A stretch of DNA of 64,000 nucleotides, taken from Frigoriflavimonas asaccharolytica. Its GTDB lineage: Bacteria > Bacteroidota > Bacteroidia > Flavobacteriales > Weeksellaceae. The position numbers and the translations under genes are program-made. Below, in pieces: positions 17,160-25,899 of the stretch. How positions within the stretch are numbered: the first letter of the stretch is position 1; every line of letters starts with the position of its first letter. The notes beneath the pieces were generated by a model. It was not told the origin of the DNA, did no database searches, and was given only the letters and a program-made list of their open reading frames with translations. Location of the stretch: assembly GCF_013294015.1 (NCBI RefSeq), contig NZ_JABSNO010000004.1, positions 47,468 through 111,467 on the forward strand. The letters run 5' to 3'.

Positions 17160-17531
17160 ATGAAAAATTTACAGAAACAAAATTTTTTTAAAACTTTTGA
17201 AAATGCATTTACAGGTATATTTTTAGTAATAAAAAAAGAGCGAAATTTTCAGATTGAAATTTTCGCTCTTTTTGTAAATATATTTCTCATTTACTATTTT
17301 GAATTAAATGCTGCAGAAACTTCAATTATATTGATAGTTTGCTTCGTAGTTTTGGTAGCAGAAATGCTAAATACCGCCCTAGAAAAAATGGCAGATTTTG
17401 TAGAACCCAATTTCAACTCAAAAATTGGAATTATAAAAGATATTGCAGCAGGAGCAGTTTTGATGGCTGCGATTGGTGCGGTAATAATTGGAATAATTAT
17501 TTATCAACATTATATTATGGAATTCTTCTAA
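17160..17531 (+). CDS. dgkA: Diacylglycerol/undecaprenol kinase family protein
   Basis: The 123-residue protein has three transmembrane helices (about 39-52, 56-76 and 98-118). It shows the DgkA pattern: NAFTGIF near the N-terminus, KKERNFQIE, and the active-site motif EMLNTALEKMADF. Gram-positive-type members phosphorylate undecaprenol; proteobacterial ones act on diacylglycerol. Which applies here is not decided by sequence. Codons for the KKERNFQIEIFALF segment form a near-perfect terminator-shaped hairpin (17233-17273), which is unusual inside a coding sequence. Confidence 0.92.
   Translation: MKNLQKQNFFKTFENAFTGIFLVIKKERNFQIEIFALFVNIFLIYYFELNAAETSIILIVCFVVLVAEMLNTALEKMADFVEPNFNSKIGIIKDIAAGAVLMAAIGAVIIGIIIYQHYIMEFF
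17233..17273. promoter_or_regulatory. Terminator-shaped hairpin inside dgkA
   Basis: AAAAAGAGCGAAATTTTCA (17233-17251) and TGAAATTTTCGCTCTTTTT (17255-17273) pair at 18 of 19 positions around a three-base GAT loop. The G/C-rich core GAGCG/CGCTC is followed by five T on the plus strand and seven T on the minus strand. It lies fully within the dgkA frame. Confidence 0.75.
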
Positions 17532-17620
17532 TTTTAAGATGAATTTCGCAGATTTTAAAAAAATAATAAATTTATATCTATGTCCGTTTTTGGTAATATC
17601 GTTACTAAATTAACACATTA

Positions 17621-17684
17621 TTGTCATTCCGTAGGAATCTCAACGCTTTATTTAAACGGACGCTAGATTCCTACGGAATGACAA
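17621..17684. repeat. TGTCATTCCG hairpin repeat with perfect 20-bp arms
   Basis: The arm TTGTCATTCCGTAGGAATCT (17621-17640) is the exact reverse complement of 17665-17684, around a 24-base centre. It belongs to the same TGTCATTC family as the copies around the GIY-YIG gene, but here the outer arms are complete on both sides. It lies in the 276-bp gap between the convergent dgkA and purL genes, where no gene is seen. Confidence 0.9.
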
Positions 17685-17807
17685 AAAACTGCATAAAAAG
17701 TTTTTTAAAATAAATTACGGGTATACATTTAGATCTATTTTTAATAGAAAAATATGCTCAATCTGCAAAATCTGCAAGAGATATATTAATTAAGACTTCA
17801 AAAAAAT

Positions 17808-20800
17808 CTATTTAAAGTACTCCACTCCATTTTTGAAAATATTGTGGTAATTCGCATCAGGAATATTTTTAAATAAACCTTCTGCAAACCTTTCTGGATG
17901 AGACATTCTTCCGAAAATTTTTCCACTTTCACTGGTAATTCCTTCAATTCCAAACAAAGACTGATTTGGATTAAATGGCATTCCATGAGCAATATTTCCC
18001 TCAAAATCTACATATTGAGTAGCAATTTGTCCTTTATTTAATAAATCTTGCAACACCGATATTTCAGCAACAAATCTGCCTTCTCCATGAGAAATTGGAA
18101 CGGTAAAAGTTTGTCCTTTCGTACCTTTCAACCAAGGACTGTCATCGTTTAGAACTTTCACATTTACCATTTGAGAAATGTGTCTTCCGACGGAATTGTG
18201 TGCTAAAGTTGGTGCATTTTCATTTAAATCCATGATTTTTCCAAAAGGCAACAAACCAGATTTTACCAAAGCTTGAAATCCGTTGCAAATACCGAGAATC
18301 ATTCCATCTTTTTCTAAAAATTGATGAACAGCTTCTTTCATTTTTGCATTTTTCAACACGTTTACAATAAATTTTGCAGAACCATCTGGTTCATCTCCCG
18401 CAGAAAATCCACCAGAAAAAACGAGTATTTGAGATTGGTTAATTTCAGAAACCCAAGCATCAATACTTTCATTCATTGCAGAATTATCTATATTAATGAA
18501 GGGCAAACTTTTCACCAAAGCTCCTTCTTTTCGGAAAGCGTTTTGTGTTTCGTATTCACAATTTGTCCCTGGAAAAATAGGCGCAAAAACCTTTGCTTGC
18601 GCAATTTTATGAGATTTTATCTGAATATTTTTATTAGAAAATAAATTTTCATTTTGCTCCAATTCTACCACTACTTTTTCTGGTTCTATGGTTGGAAATA
18701 AATTTTCAAACGTTTGAATATTGGCATTTAATAATTCTTCAATATCAAATTTTTGATCTATGATTGTTAAGGATTTTTCTTCCGTAGTTTTACCTATATA
18801 TCTTAATAATTCAAAATCTAATTTTTCTGAAGATTCTATTAGCAAACTTCCCACTTCTTTAGCAAAAACATCTGCTCTATCAATGCAAACTTCCGCTCCA
18901 ACTCTATTACCAAAAGTCATTTTTGCGAGTGCAATTGCAACACCACCTTCTTTTATAGTTTTAGCAGAAATGATTTTTTTTGTTTGAATATTTTCATGAA
19001 TGAAATCGAAAACTGAAATTAATCGATCAAAATTTGGCAATCCATTCTCGGAAATTTCATTTTTAAAATGATAAATAAAGTTGCCAGCTTTTTTAAATTC
19101 TGGGGAAATTACATTAGATTTTTCGCCGTTTGCACAAGCAAAAGAAATTAAAGTTGGCGGCACATTGATGTCTAAATATGTTCCACTCATAGAATCTTTT
19201 CCGCCAATTGCGGCCAAACCAAGCTTTATTTGCGCATCATAAGCTCCTAAAAGTGCAGCCAAAGGTTTACCCCATTTTTGCGGATTATCACCCAATTTTT
19301 CAAAATACTCTTGAAAACTCAAACGTATATTTCTAAAGTTTCCACCCATTGCTACAATTTTGGCAACGCTTTCTACAACTGCTAAATTGGCTCCAATCAT
19401 TGGATTTTGTTCAGAAATTTCGGCATCAAAACCCCAAGATGCAAAACTTGCAGTTTCTATTTTTTCGGCATTTAAAATTGGCAATGTTTGCACAGAACCT
19501 TCCATCAAAGTTTGTTGGTATTTCCCGCCAAAAGGCATTGCAACGGTAGTTCCACCAACAGATGCATCAAACATTTCTACCAAACCTTTTTGAGAAGCTA
19601 CATTTTTTGAAGCTAAAATTTCCAGAAAATTTTCTTTATTAAATTCTACATTTTCTAAGCTAATTTTTGCTAAATCATCTACAATTACGTCTTGCGTTTT
19701 TTTGCAACCATTGGTTTCCAAAAAGGCTCTGCTTAAATCTACTATTTTATCGCCTTTCCAGAAAATTTGCATTCTTCCAGAGTCTGTAACTTTTGCAATC
19801 TGCACGGCTACAATATTTTCTTCCTGGCAAAACTGAATAAATTTTTCTTTATCTTTTGCTTCTATCACAACAGCCATTCGCTCTTGAGATTCAGAAATAG
19901 CGAGTTCGGTTCCGTTTAATCCTTCATATTTCTTTGGTAAAACATCCAAATTTATTTCTAAAGAATCTGCAATTTCTCCAATCGCTACAGAAACTCCACC
20001 TGCGCCAAAATCGTTGGATTTTTTAATTAATCTCGTAACTTCTGGATTTCTAAATAGTCGTTGAATTTTTCTTTCCTCAACTGCATTTCCTTTTTGAACT
20101 TCTGTAGAAAGCGTTTCTATAGAGGTTTCGTCTTGTTCTTTGGAACTTCCAGTTGCACCTCCTACTCCATCTCTTCCGGTTGCGCCACCCAAAATGATCA
20201 CGACATCTCCATTTTCTGGTTGCTCTCTTTTCACCCAAGATTTTGGAACTGCACCTGCAACAAAACCAACTTCCATGCGTTTTGCTTTGTAACCTTCATG
20301 GTAAATTTCGCTGACCATTGTTGTCGCCAAACCAATTTGATTTCCATAAGATGAAAATCCGTTTGCAGCTTGTTTTGTAATCGTTTTTTGCGGTAATTTT
20401 CCGGGTAAAGTTTCAGAAATATTTTCTAAAACATTGGCTGCTCCAGATAAACGCATCGCTTGAAATACAAAAGCACGACCAGACAAAGGATCTCGAATTG
20501 CGCCACCCAAACACGTGGAAGCGCCACCAAAAGGTTCTATTTCTGTAGGATGATTGTGGGTTTCATTTTTAAACAATAAATAATACGGTTCTTTTTTACC
20601 GTCAAATTCTGCTTCTATTTCGATAGTACAAGCGTTGATTTCATCGGAAATTACCAAATTATCCAACTTACCAGTTTTGTGGAAATATTTTGCAGCAACG
20701 GTAGCAAGATCCATCAAAGAAATTGGCTTTTCCGTTCTACCAAGGAATTTTCTTTTTTCTAAATAATCATTGAAAAGGGTTTCTAAAGTTTCTTTAAATT

Positions 20801-21497
20801 GACCATCAAATTGAATATCAGTTAGTTCCGTTTCAAAAGTGGTGTGTCTGCAATGATCGCTCCAATAGGTATCGAGAACTTTTAATTCTGTTTCGGTAGG
20901 ATTTCTATTTTCTGTTTTAAAATAACTTTGAATAAATTCTAAATCGTCTAAACCAAAAGAAAAACCGTGATTCAAATAAAATTTCTCTAATTCACTCGAA
21001 TTTAGCGAATTAAAATCTTCATAAACAATGACAGGTTTCGGTTGATTTTCATTTGGAATTTCTAAAACATCAAGATTTTTAACCTGACTTTCTACTTTAT
21101 TAATTAAAATCTTCTTGATTTCTCCAATCTGATTTTCGGTTGCATTTTCTATCTCAATTAATTTTCCACTGCGCACTTTTGCGTCGCTTTTTCCAGTAAG
21201 TAAAGCAATGCATTGTTCTGCAGAATCTGCTCTTTGATCAAACTGACCTGGCAAAAATTCCATAGCAAAATGAGATTTTTGAGTAGGATTTGCCTCATGC
21301 ACAATATCTACCACCGGATCTGCGAAAGTATTTTTTACAACTTCTTCAAAGTGATTTTCATCCAGATTGAAAACATCGTAAATATTAAATACTTTCACAG
21401 ATTTCAATTCAGGAAATAATTCTTGAATTTGCTTTAAAACTTTAGCACTTTCTACATCAAATAGTGCTTTTTTCTCTACGAAAATTCTTTTGTTCAT
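17808..21497 (-). CDS. purL: Phosphoribosylformylglycinamidine synthase (single-chain PurL)
   Basis: The 1229-residue cytoplasmic enzyme carries out the fourth step of purine synthesis, making FGAM from FGAR with ATP and glutamine. It is the large form: an N-terminal PurS-like part, two AIR-synthase-like halves (KNETHNHPTEIEPFGGAST binds ATP; a second half begins near residue 650) and a C-terminal glutaminase. The glutaminase shows the nucleophile in ILGICNGFQALVKSG and FSGGFSAGDEPDGSAKF. The length fits the single-chain family. purB follows upstream on the same strand across a repeat-filled 259-bp gap. Confidence 0.97.
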   Translation of the reverse strand: MNKRIFVEKKALFDVESAKVLKQIQELFPELKSVKVFNIYDVFNLDENHFEEVVKNTFADPVVDIVHEANPTQKSHFAMEFLPGQFDQRADSAEQCIALLTGKSDAKVRSGKLIEIENATENQIGEIKKILINKVESQVKNLDVLEIPNENQPKPVIVYEDFNSLNSSELEKFYLNHGFSFGLDDLEFIQSYFKTENRNPTETELKVLDTYWSDHCRHTTFETELTDIQFDGQFKETLETLFNDYLEKRKFLGRTEKPISLMDLATVAAKYFHKTGKLDNLVISDEINACTIEIEAEFDGKKEPYYLLFKNETHNHPTEIEPFGGASTCLGGAIRDPLSGRAFVFQAMRLSGAANVLENISETLPGKLPQKTITKQAANGFSSYGNQIGLATTMVSEIYHEGYKAKRMEVGFVAGAVPKSWVKREQPENGDVVIILGGATGRDGVGGATGSSKEQDETSIETLSTEVQKGNAVEERKIQRLFRNPEVTRLIKKSNDFGAGGVSVAIGEIADSLEINLDVLPKKYEGLNGTELAISESQERMAVVIEAKDKEKFIQFCQEENIVAVQIAKVTDSGRMQIFWKGDKIVDLSRAFLETNGCKKTQDVIVDDLAKISLENVEFNKENFLEILASKNVASQKGLVEMFDASVGGTTVAMPFGGKYQQTLMEGSVQTLPILNAEKIETASFASWGFDAEISEQNPMIGANLAVVESVAKIVAMGGNFRNIRLSFQEYFEKLGDNPQKWGKPLAALLGAYDAQIKLGLAAIGGKDSMSGTYLDINVPPTLISFACANGEKSNVISPEFKKAGNFIYHFKNEISENGLPNFDRLISVFDFIHENIQTKKIISAKTIKEGGVAIALAKMTFGNRVGAEVCIDRADVFAKEVGSLLIESSEKLDFELLRYIGKTTEEKSLTIIDQKFDIEELLNANIQTFENLFPTIEPEKVVVELEQNENLFSNKNIQIKSHKIAQAKVFAPIFPGTNCEYETQNAFRKEGALVKSLPFINIDNSAMNESIDAWVSEINQSQILVFSGGFSAGDEPDGSAKFIVNVLKNAKMKEAVHQFLEKDGMILGICNGFQALVKSGLLPFGKIMDLNENAPTLAHNSVGRHISQMVNVKVLNDDSPWLKGTKGQTFTVPISHGEGRFVAEISVLQDLLNKGQIATQYVDFEGNIAHGMPFNPNQSLFGIEGITSESGKIFGRMSHPERFAEGLFKNIPDANYHNIFKNGVEYFK

Positions 21498-21513
21498 CGT
21501 TTATTTTTAATAA

Positions 21514-21544
21514 ACTTTGTCAAAGATTTTAACTTTGACAAAGT
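21514..21544. repeat. Perfect 12-bp palindrome in the purL leader
   Basis: ACTTTGTCAAAG (21514-21525) and CTTTGACAAAGT (21533-21544) are exact reverse complements around a seven-base loop, 17 bp upstream of the purL start. Each arm also reads as a short palindrome-like word (CTTTGTCAAAG). A similar ACCTTGTCAAGGT lies near 7798. It could be a repeat-family member or a leader hairpin that affects purL translation. Confidence 0.65.
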
Positions 21545-21593
21545 GGAAATACATATATTATTACTCAAATTGGAAAAAAGCGAAACTTTGCAG

Positions 21594-21725
21594 CCCGACT
21601 TGAGTGAAGCTCTTTTTTATTGGTGGCTGAGCTTGTCGAAGTCAACAATAAAAAAAGCGGGAACGGAAGGCGGAAATGTCTGCCGTAAAAAATAAAATTT
21701 ACATTCAACGAAGTTAAATGTCTGC
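21594..21725. repeat. Mosaic REP-like repeat between purB and purL
   Basis: The segment contains GGCTGAGCTTGTCGAAGTCA, a word common in Bacteroidetes intergenic repeats. It is nested inside longer arms CTTTTTTATTG and CAATAAAAAAAG. GCGGGAACGGAAGGCGGAAA and AAATGTCTGCC motifs follow. It is richer in G/C than the flanks and has no open frame. The gap holds no other gene. Confidence 0.7.
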
Positions 21726-21756
21726 CCAAATTATTCAAATTTTTAAAATAATAATT

Positions 21757-23184
21757 TTAAACCTTCAAATCAGATTTCAAACCCAGCAAATCTTTGTATT
21801 TATCCAAAATTGGTTGCACTTCATCTCTCAAAAATTCTTTAGTTTGAATTGGTGCAAAACCGATGAAGTTTTTAGGATTTAGTACTTCTTTCAATTTAGA
21901 TTTATCTAATTTTAAAGTATCATCACTCATTATTCTTTCTAATAAATCGTTTTCTTTGCCTTCCATTTTCACCTTTTTACTGGCTTCCATAGAATGTACA
22001 CGAATAATTTCATGGATTTCCTGACGATCTCCACCAGCTTTCACTTCTTCCATGATGATGTATTCTGTTGCCATAAAAGGCAATTCTTCCATGATGTGTT
22101 TGTGAATTCTGTTTTCATAGACCACCAAACCAGACATTACATTATCCCAAATAAGCAAAATTGCATCAACTGCCAAAAAACTTTGTGGAATAGCCAATCT
22201 TTTGTTGGCAGAATCGTCTAAAGTACGCTCAAACCATTGTGTAGCAGCAACTAGCGCGGAACTTGAAGAAAGCGACATCACAAATTTGGATAAGGCACCA
22301 ATTCTTTCGCTTCGCATTGGATTTCTTTTATAAGCCATTGCAGAAGATCCGATTTGAGATTTTTCAAAAGGTTCTTCTATTTCTTTTAAATTTTGAAGAA
22401 GGCGAATATCATTAGAAAATTTGTGAGCAGATTGGGCAATATTGGATAAAAGTGCCATTACTTTTGCATCTATTTTCCGATCATACGTTTGTCCAGAAAC
22501 GCCGAAAACTTTATCAAAACCAAATCTTTTAGAAAGTTCTTTATCTAAAGTTTTTACTTTACTGTAATCTCCATCAAATAATTCTAGGAAACTTGCTGCA
22601 GTTCCTGTAGTTCCTTTCACACCGCGAAAACGCAGCGTTTCTAGGAAAAAATCTAATTCTTCTATATCTAAAACCAAAGATTGCAACCAAAGTGTGGCGC
22701 GTTTTCCTACGGTTGTAAGTTGTGCTGGTTGATAATGCGTGAAACCAAGCGTTGGTAGATCTTTGTATTCATTGGCGAAATCTGATAATTTTTGAATAAC
22801 ATTCACCAGTTTTGCTCTCAAAATTTCCAGACCATCGCGTATTTGGATTAAATCTGTATTATCACCAACAAATGCGGAAGTTGCACCCAAATGAATGATG
22901 GATTTTGCGTCTGGCGCTACATCTCCGTATGCATGAACATGTGCCATAACATCATGACGGAATTTTTTTTCGTATTCGGCGGCTTTTTCGTAATCTATGT
23001 TTTCTGCTTGCTCTTTTAGTTGAGCAATTTGCGCTTCTGTAATATTTAAACCCAAATCTTTTTGAATTTCTGCGAGAGCAATCCATAATTTTCGCCAATT
23101 TCTAAATTTATGATCTGGCGAAAAATTGTAGAGCATTTCTTTACTAGAATAGCGCTCTTCTAAAGGATTTTTGTAAGTATTCAT
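21757..23184 (-). CDS. purB: Adenylosuccinate lyase
   Basis: The 475-residue cytoplasmic enzyme of the fumarase/aspartase superfamily catalyses two purine steps: SAICAR to AICAR, and adenylosuccinate to AMP. The superfamily signature is clear as SSAMAYKRNPMRSE near residue 290. HVHAYGDVAPDAKSIIHLGA and GFTHYQPAQLTTVGKRA supply the catalytic His regions. The length is normal. It lies upstream of purL in the same orientation. A TATTTTTG box lies 24 bp before the start on the minus strand. Confidence 0.97.
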   Translation of the reverse strand: MNTYKNPLEERYSSKEMLYNFSPDHKFRNWRKLWIALAEIQKDLGLNITEAQIAQLKEQAENIDYEKAAEYEKKFRHDVMAHVHAYGDVAPDAKSIIHLGATSAFVGDNTDLIQIRDGLEILRAKLVNVIQKLSDFANEYKDLPTLGFTHYQPAQLTTVGKRATLWLQSLVLDIEELDFFLETLRFRGVKGTTGTAASFLELFDGDYSKVKTLDKELSKRFGFDKVFGVSGQTYDRKIDAKVMALLSNIAQSAHKFSNDIRLLQNLKEIEEPFEKSQIGSSAMAYKRNPMRSERIGALSKFVMSLSSSSALVAATQWFERTLDDSANKRLAIPQSFLAVDAILLIWDNVMSGLVVYENRIHKHIMEELPFMATEYIIMEEVKAGGDRQEIHEIIRVHSMEASKKVKMEGKENDLLERIMSDDTLKLDKSKLKEVLNPKNFIGFAPIQTKEFLRDEVQPILDKYKDLLGLKSDLKV

Positions 23185-23207
23185 ATAGAAAATTCAATAA
23201 TTTGATA

Positions 23208-23215
23208 CAAAAATA
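23208..23215 (-). promoter_or_regulatory. Candidate -7 box for purB
   Basis: On the minus strand TATTTTTG matches TAnnTTTG exactly, 24 bp before the purB ATG. The remaining sequence to 23434 is AT-rich and shows no gene. Confidence 0.5.
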
Positions 23216-23434
23216 AGGCTTTTAAACGTAAATTGAAAGTTGCATGAGGAGAAGATTTTAATATAAAAGAAAGTAATTAATTTTATTAAAAATCTACGCA
23301 GAAAATACCAAAGTTACCGGCAAAAATTCCTAAATTGTACTCCTTGTTTTTTAATTTAGAAAAAACAATTTTATTTGGCTTAATATTTGAAAACTTGCTA
23401 AAGTTTTGTAAATTAAAAACATAAAAATCTACTT

Positions 23435-24121
23435 ATGAAAAAATATATTATTTCTGCAGCTATCATCTTAAGTTCTGGTGCATTTGTACTTTCTACAACA
23501 CAGTCTTGTACTGCATTGGCAACATCAAGTGTTGGTATTTCAATTATTAAAAATGTTCTCTTGGGTGGCATCAATAAAGCCACAAATATCTATGGTGACA
23601 AAAATGCTTTTCTAGGAAATGATCTAATAGAACAAGCAATGCCCTCTCAGTTGAGAGAAATTAATACTATTTTAGCTAAAATTTCGCCAAGTTTATTGGC
23701 CAAAGAGAAAGATTTTCTTGCCGAAGCTGCCGCTTATACGGTTAATACTTCTTCGCCAATTTTGCAAAATGCTGTAAATTCTTTAAACGCAGATGATGTA
23801 ACAAGAATTATGCAAGGTGAAAAAGGTATGGGAACTCAAATATTGAGAGAGAAAAGCTATGACGCACTCGTTGCCGCTATAAAACCGAAAGTTGATGAAA
23901 AGCTTAATCAATTTGGTATCGTAAATTCTATAAATACTGCTTTGCAAGGAAGTAATTTGCTTGGGAGTTTGCTGGGAAATTCTGGTACAAAAAGTGTAGC
24001 AAGCAATGATTTAAGTACACTTGCAGCCGAACAATTGGTGACTGGCCTTTTTAGAATTGTTCAAAAACACGAAGTAGACAATTATGATAGTATCTATAAA
24101 ATGATACCTACAAGTAAATAA
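23435..24121 (+). CDS. DUF4197 family protein
   Basis: The 228-residue product has an N-terminal signal (MKKYIISAAIILSSGAFVLS) with a Cys following in TTQSC, so it may be a lipoprotein. The mature part is mostly helical and matches the DUF4197 pattern, including GINKATNIYGDKNAFLGN and the repeated helix starts LAKEKDFLAEAAAYTV and LREKSYDALVAAIKPKVDEKL. The family is periplasmic or membrane-attached and of unknown function. The DUF493 gene follows after 22 bp, so co-transcription is likely. Confidence 0.8.
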   Translation: MKKYIISAAIILSSGAFVLSTTQSCTALATSSVGISIIKNVLLGGINKATNIYGDKNAFLGNDLIEQAMPSQLREINTILAKISPSLLAKEKDFLAEAAAYTVNTSSPILQNAVNSLNADDVTRIMQGEKGMGTQILREKSYDALVAAIKPKVDEKLNQFGIVNSINTALQGSNLLGSLLGNSGTKSVASNDLSTLAAEQLVTGLFRIVQKHEVDNYDSIYKMIPTSK

Positions 24122-24143
24122 TTTAATTTTTAAAGTAATAAAA

Positions 24144-24470
24144 ATGATAGAAGAATTTGAGGATGATTGCATCAACGAAAAATCTGAAGAACAAACGCAG
24201 AAAGATTTTTATGCATCTTTGGAAGAAAAACTGACTACAAATCATAATTTCCCGGAAGATTATCTTTTTAAATTTATATTCCCAAACAACCAGAAAAAAA
24301 TGATGCAATTGTTTCAGGTTTTTGATGACTTGAAATATACCATAAGCACTAGAGAAAGCAAAAATGGGAAATATATTTCTGCAAGTATTCTAGCTTTTGT
24401 ATTGGATGCCAACCAAATAACAGACATCTACAAAAAATCTGGTGTGATTGAAGGTATTATTATGCTTTAG
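24144..24470 (+). CDS. DUF493 (YbeD-like) family protein
   Basis: The 108-residue soluble protein has an acidic N-terminal stretch of about 20 residues. Its core, FPEDYLFKFIFPNNQKK through STRESKNGKYISASILAFV and GVIEGIIML, matches DUF493, a small ACT-like alpha/beta fold. YbeD is conserved, but its role is not established. It sits between the DUF4197 gene and the TIGR01777 epimerase gene on the same strand. Confidence 0.8.
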   Translation: MIEEFEDDCINEKSEEQTQKDFYASLEEKLTTNHNFPEDYLFKFIFPNNQKKMMQLFQVFDDLKYTISTRESKNGKYISASILAFVLDANQITDIYKKSGVIEGIIML

Positions 24471-24549
24471 ATATTTACCAACACAAAAAGAAAAATTTTA
24501 AATTTAATAATTGTCATTTTCTTGGCTAAATGCTTAAAACAAACCTGAA

Positions 24550-25446
24550 ATGAATATTTTAATAACTGGCGGAACTGGATTGATAGGATCAGCATTAGTG
24601 AAAAAACTTCGTGCGGAAAAACATGAGGTTCGTGTAGTATCTAGAAACAAAACCAGTGACAAAAATTCTTTTGTTTGGAACATAGAAAAAAATGAAATTG
24701 ACGAAAAAGCTTTCGAGAATTTAGATGGAATCATCCATCTTGCTGGTGCATCCATTGGTGAAAACTGGACAGAAGATTACAAAAAAATATTATACAGCAG
24801 TAGAATTGATAGCGCAAATCTATTATTGAAAACTTGCAAAAATTTAAATACGAAACTAAATTTTTTCATTTCTGCTTCTGGCGTCAATTATTATGGAACA
24901 TTCACTTCTGATCAAATATTAACGGAAAACGATGGTATTATTCACCAAGATTTTCTTGCGAAGTTGAGCGAAGATTGGGAAAACGCGGCCTACGAATTTT
25001 CTAATGTTGCAGATAGAATTGTTTGCGTGAGAACGGCAATGGTTCTTGCAAAAAATGGTGGCAGCTTCCCAATGCTGAAAAAAGTGGTGGATTTTAATAT
25101 TGGATCTGCAGTTGGTAGCGGAAAACAATGGATGAACTGGATACATATAGATGATCTTGTAAATATGTATGCTTATTTTGTAGAAAATTCTGCTGCAAAT
25201 GGGAATTATAACGCTGTTGCAGATGAGATTGAAACAAATAAAGCTTTTATGAGAACTTTGGCAAAAAAATCTAATAAATTCTTTTTGCCCATCGCCGCAC
25301 CAGGTTTTGTGTTAAAAATAGTTTTTGGAGAAATGTCTTCCATTATTTTGGAAGGAACAAGAGCATCCAACGAAAAAATAAAATCTGAAGGTTTTAAATT
25401 TAGATTTCCAAAATTGGAAAGTGCGTTACAAGAATTATTGAAATAA
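24550..25446 (+). CDS. TIGR01777 family NAD(P)-binding epimerase-like protein
   Basis: The 298-residue protein starts with the Rossmann motif TGGTGLIGSAL. It carries the extended-SDR features of the YfcH/TIGR01777 group: IIHLAGASIGENWTEDYKK, SASGVNYYG, and a C-terminal DUF1731 segment (PAPGFVLK-like, then EGTRASNEKIKSEGFKFRFP). The substrate is unknown. The ArsC-like gene ends four bases away on the opposite strand, so the two stops nearly touch with no room for a separate terminator. Confidence 0.9.
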   Translation: MNILITGGTGLIGSALVKKLRAEKHEVRVVSRNKTSDKNSFVWNIEKNEIDEKAFENLDGIIHLAGASIGENWTEDYKKILYSSRIDSANLLLKTCKNLNTKLNFFISASGVNYYGTFTSDQILTENDGIIHQDFLAKLSEDWENAAYEFSNVADRIVCVRTAMVLAKNGGSFPMLKKVVDFNIGSAVGSGKQWMNWIHIDDLVNMYAYFVENSAANGNYNAVADEIETNKAFMRTLAKKSNKFFLPIAAPGFVLKIVFGEMSSIILEGTRASNEKIKSEGFKFRFPKLESALQELLK

Positions 25447-25450
25447 TAAT

Positions 25451-25795
25451 TTAATCTATAAAAAAACGTACATTTTCTACAGGTCTGCAAACCATTGCCA
25501 AATTGCCTTTTACCAATATTGGCCGCTGCATTAATTGTGGATTATGCAGTATAACATCAAAGACTTCTTCCTCAGTTTGCTCAGAATATTTGTATTTTGT
25601 GCTGTATTCAGGGTCGAAATACCTTACAATTTCTTTAGCAGTCTTGCCCAATTTTTTAAGAATGGTTTTTAATTCTACCTCAGAAAGTGGATTTTTGATG
25701 ATGTCTAGAATTTCGAATTGCACGCCATTTTCATCCAAATATTCTAAGATAGCTCTCGATTTTGAACAAGTATCATTATGTAAGACTTTAATCAT
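25451..25795 (-). CDS. arsC: ArsC/Spx-type thioredoxin-fold protein (arsenate reductase family)
   Basis: The 114-residue protein has the ArsC fold. The redox Cys10 is in NDTCSKSRAIL, followed by LDIIKNPLSEVELK and the conserved Arg in LMQRPILVKG. Glutaredoxin-dependent arsenate reductases of this form reduce arsenate to arsenite. Many chromosomal copies without other ars genes, as here, have unproven function, and Spx/YffB-like proteins share the fold. A TATCTTTG box at 25866-25873 and a short word-repeat lie in its leader. Confidence 0.82.
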   Translation of the reverse strand: MIKVLHNDTCSKSRAILEYLDENGVQFEILDIIKNPLSEVELKTILKKLGKTAKEIVRYFDPEYSTKYKYSEQTEEEVFDVILHNPQLMQRPILVKGNLAMVCRPVENVRFFID

Positions 25796-25807
25796 TAGAA
25801 ATAAAAT

Positions 25808-25836
25808 TGATGATTGATAGTTGACGATTGATTTTA
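25808..25836. repeat. TTGATGATTGATAGTTGACG word repeat in arsC leader
   Basis: The segment repeats the words GATGATTGAT, AGTTGAC and GATTGAT. The same word family recurs between efp and lpxA (near 41609) and, as a long hairpin, between lpxD2 and efp (40973-41019). Here it lies in the untranslated leader of the ArsC-like gene. Confidence 0.5.
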
Positions 25837-25865
25837 AAAATCTTAGGTAAATCTACTTTAAAAAA

Positions 25866-25873
25866 CAAAGATA
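25866..25873 (-). promoter_or_regulatory. Candidate -7 box for the ArsC-like gene
   Basis: TATCTTTG on the minus strand matches TAnnTTTG about 70 bp before the ArsC-like start. The repeat at 25808-25836 would then be transcribed as part of the leader. Confidence 0.4.
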
Positions 25874-25899
25874 AAATTATATCTTTTCTTAGAAAATTT

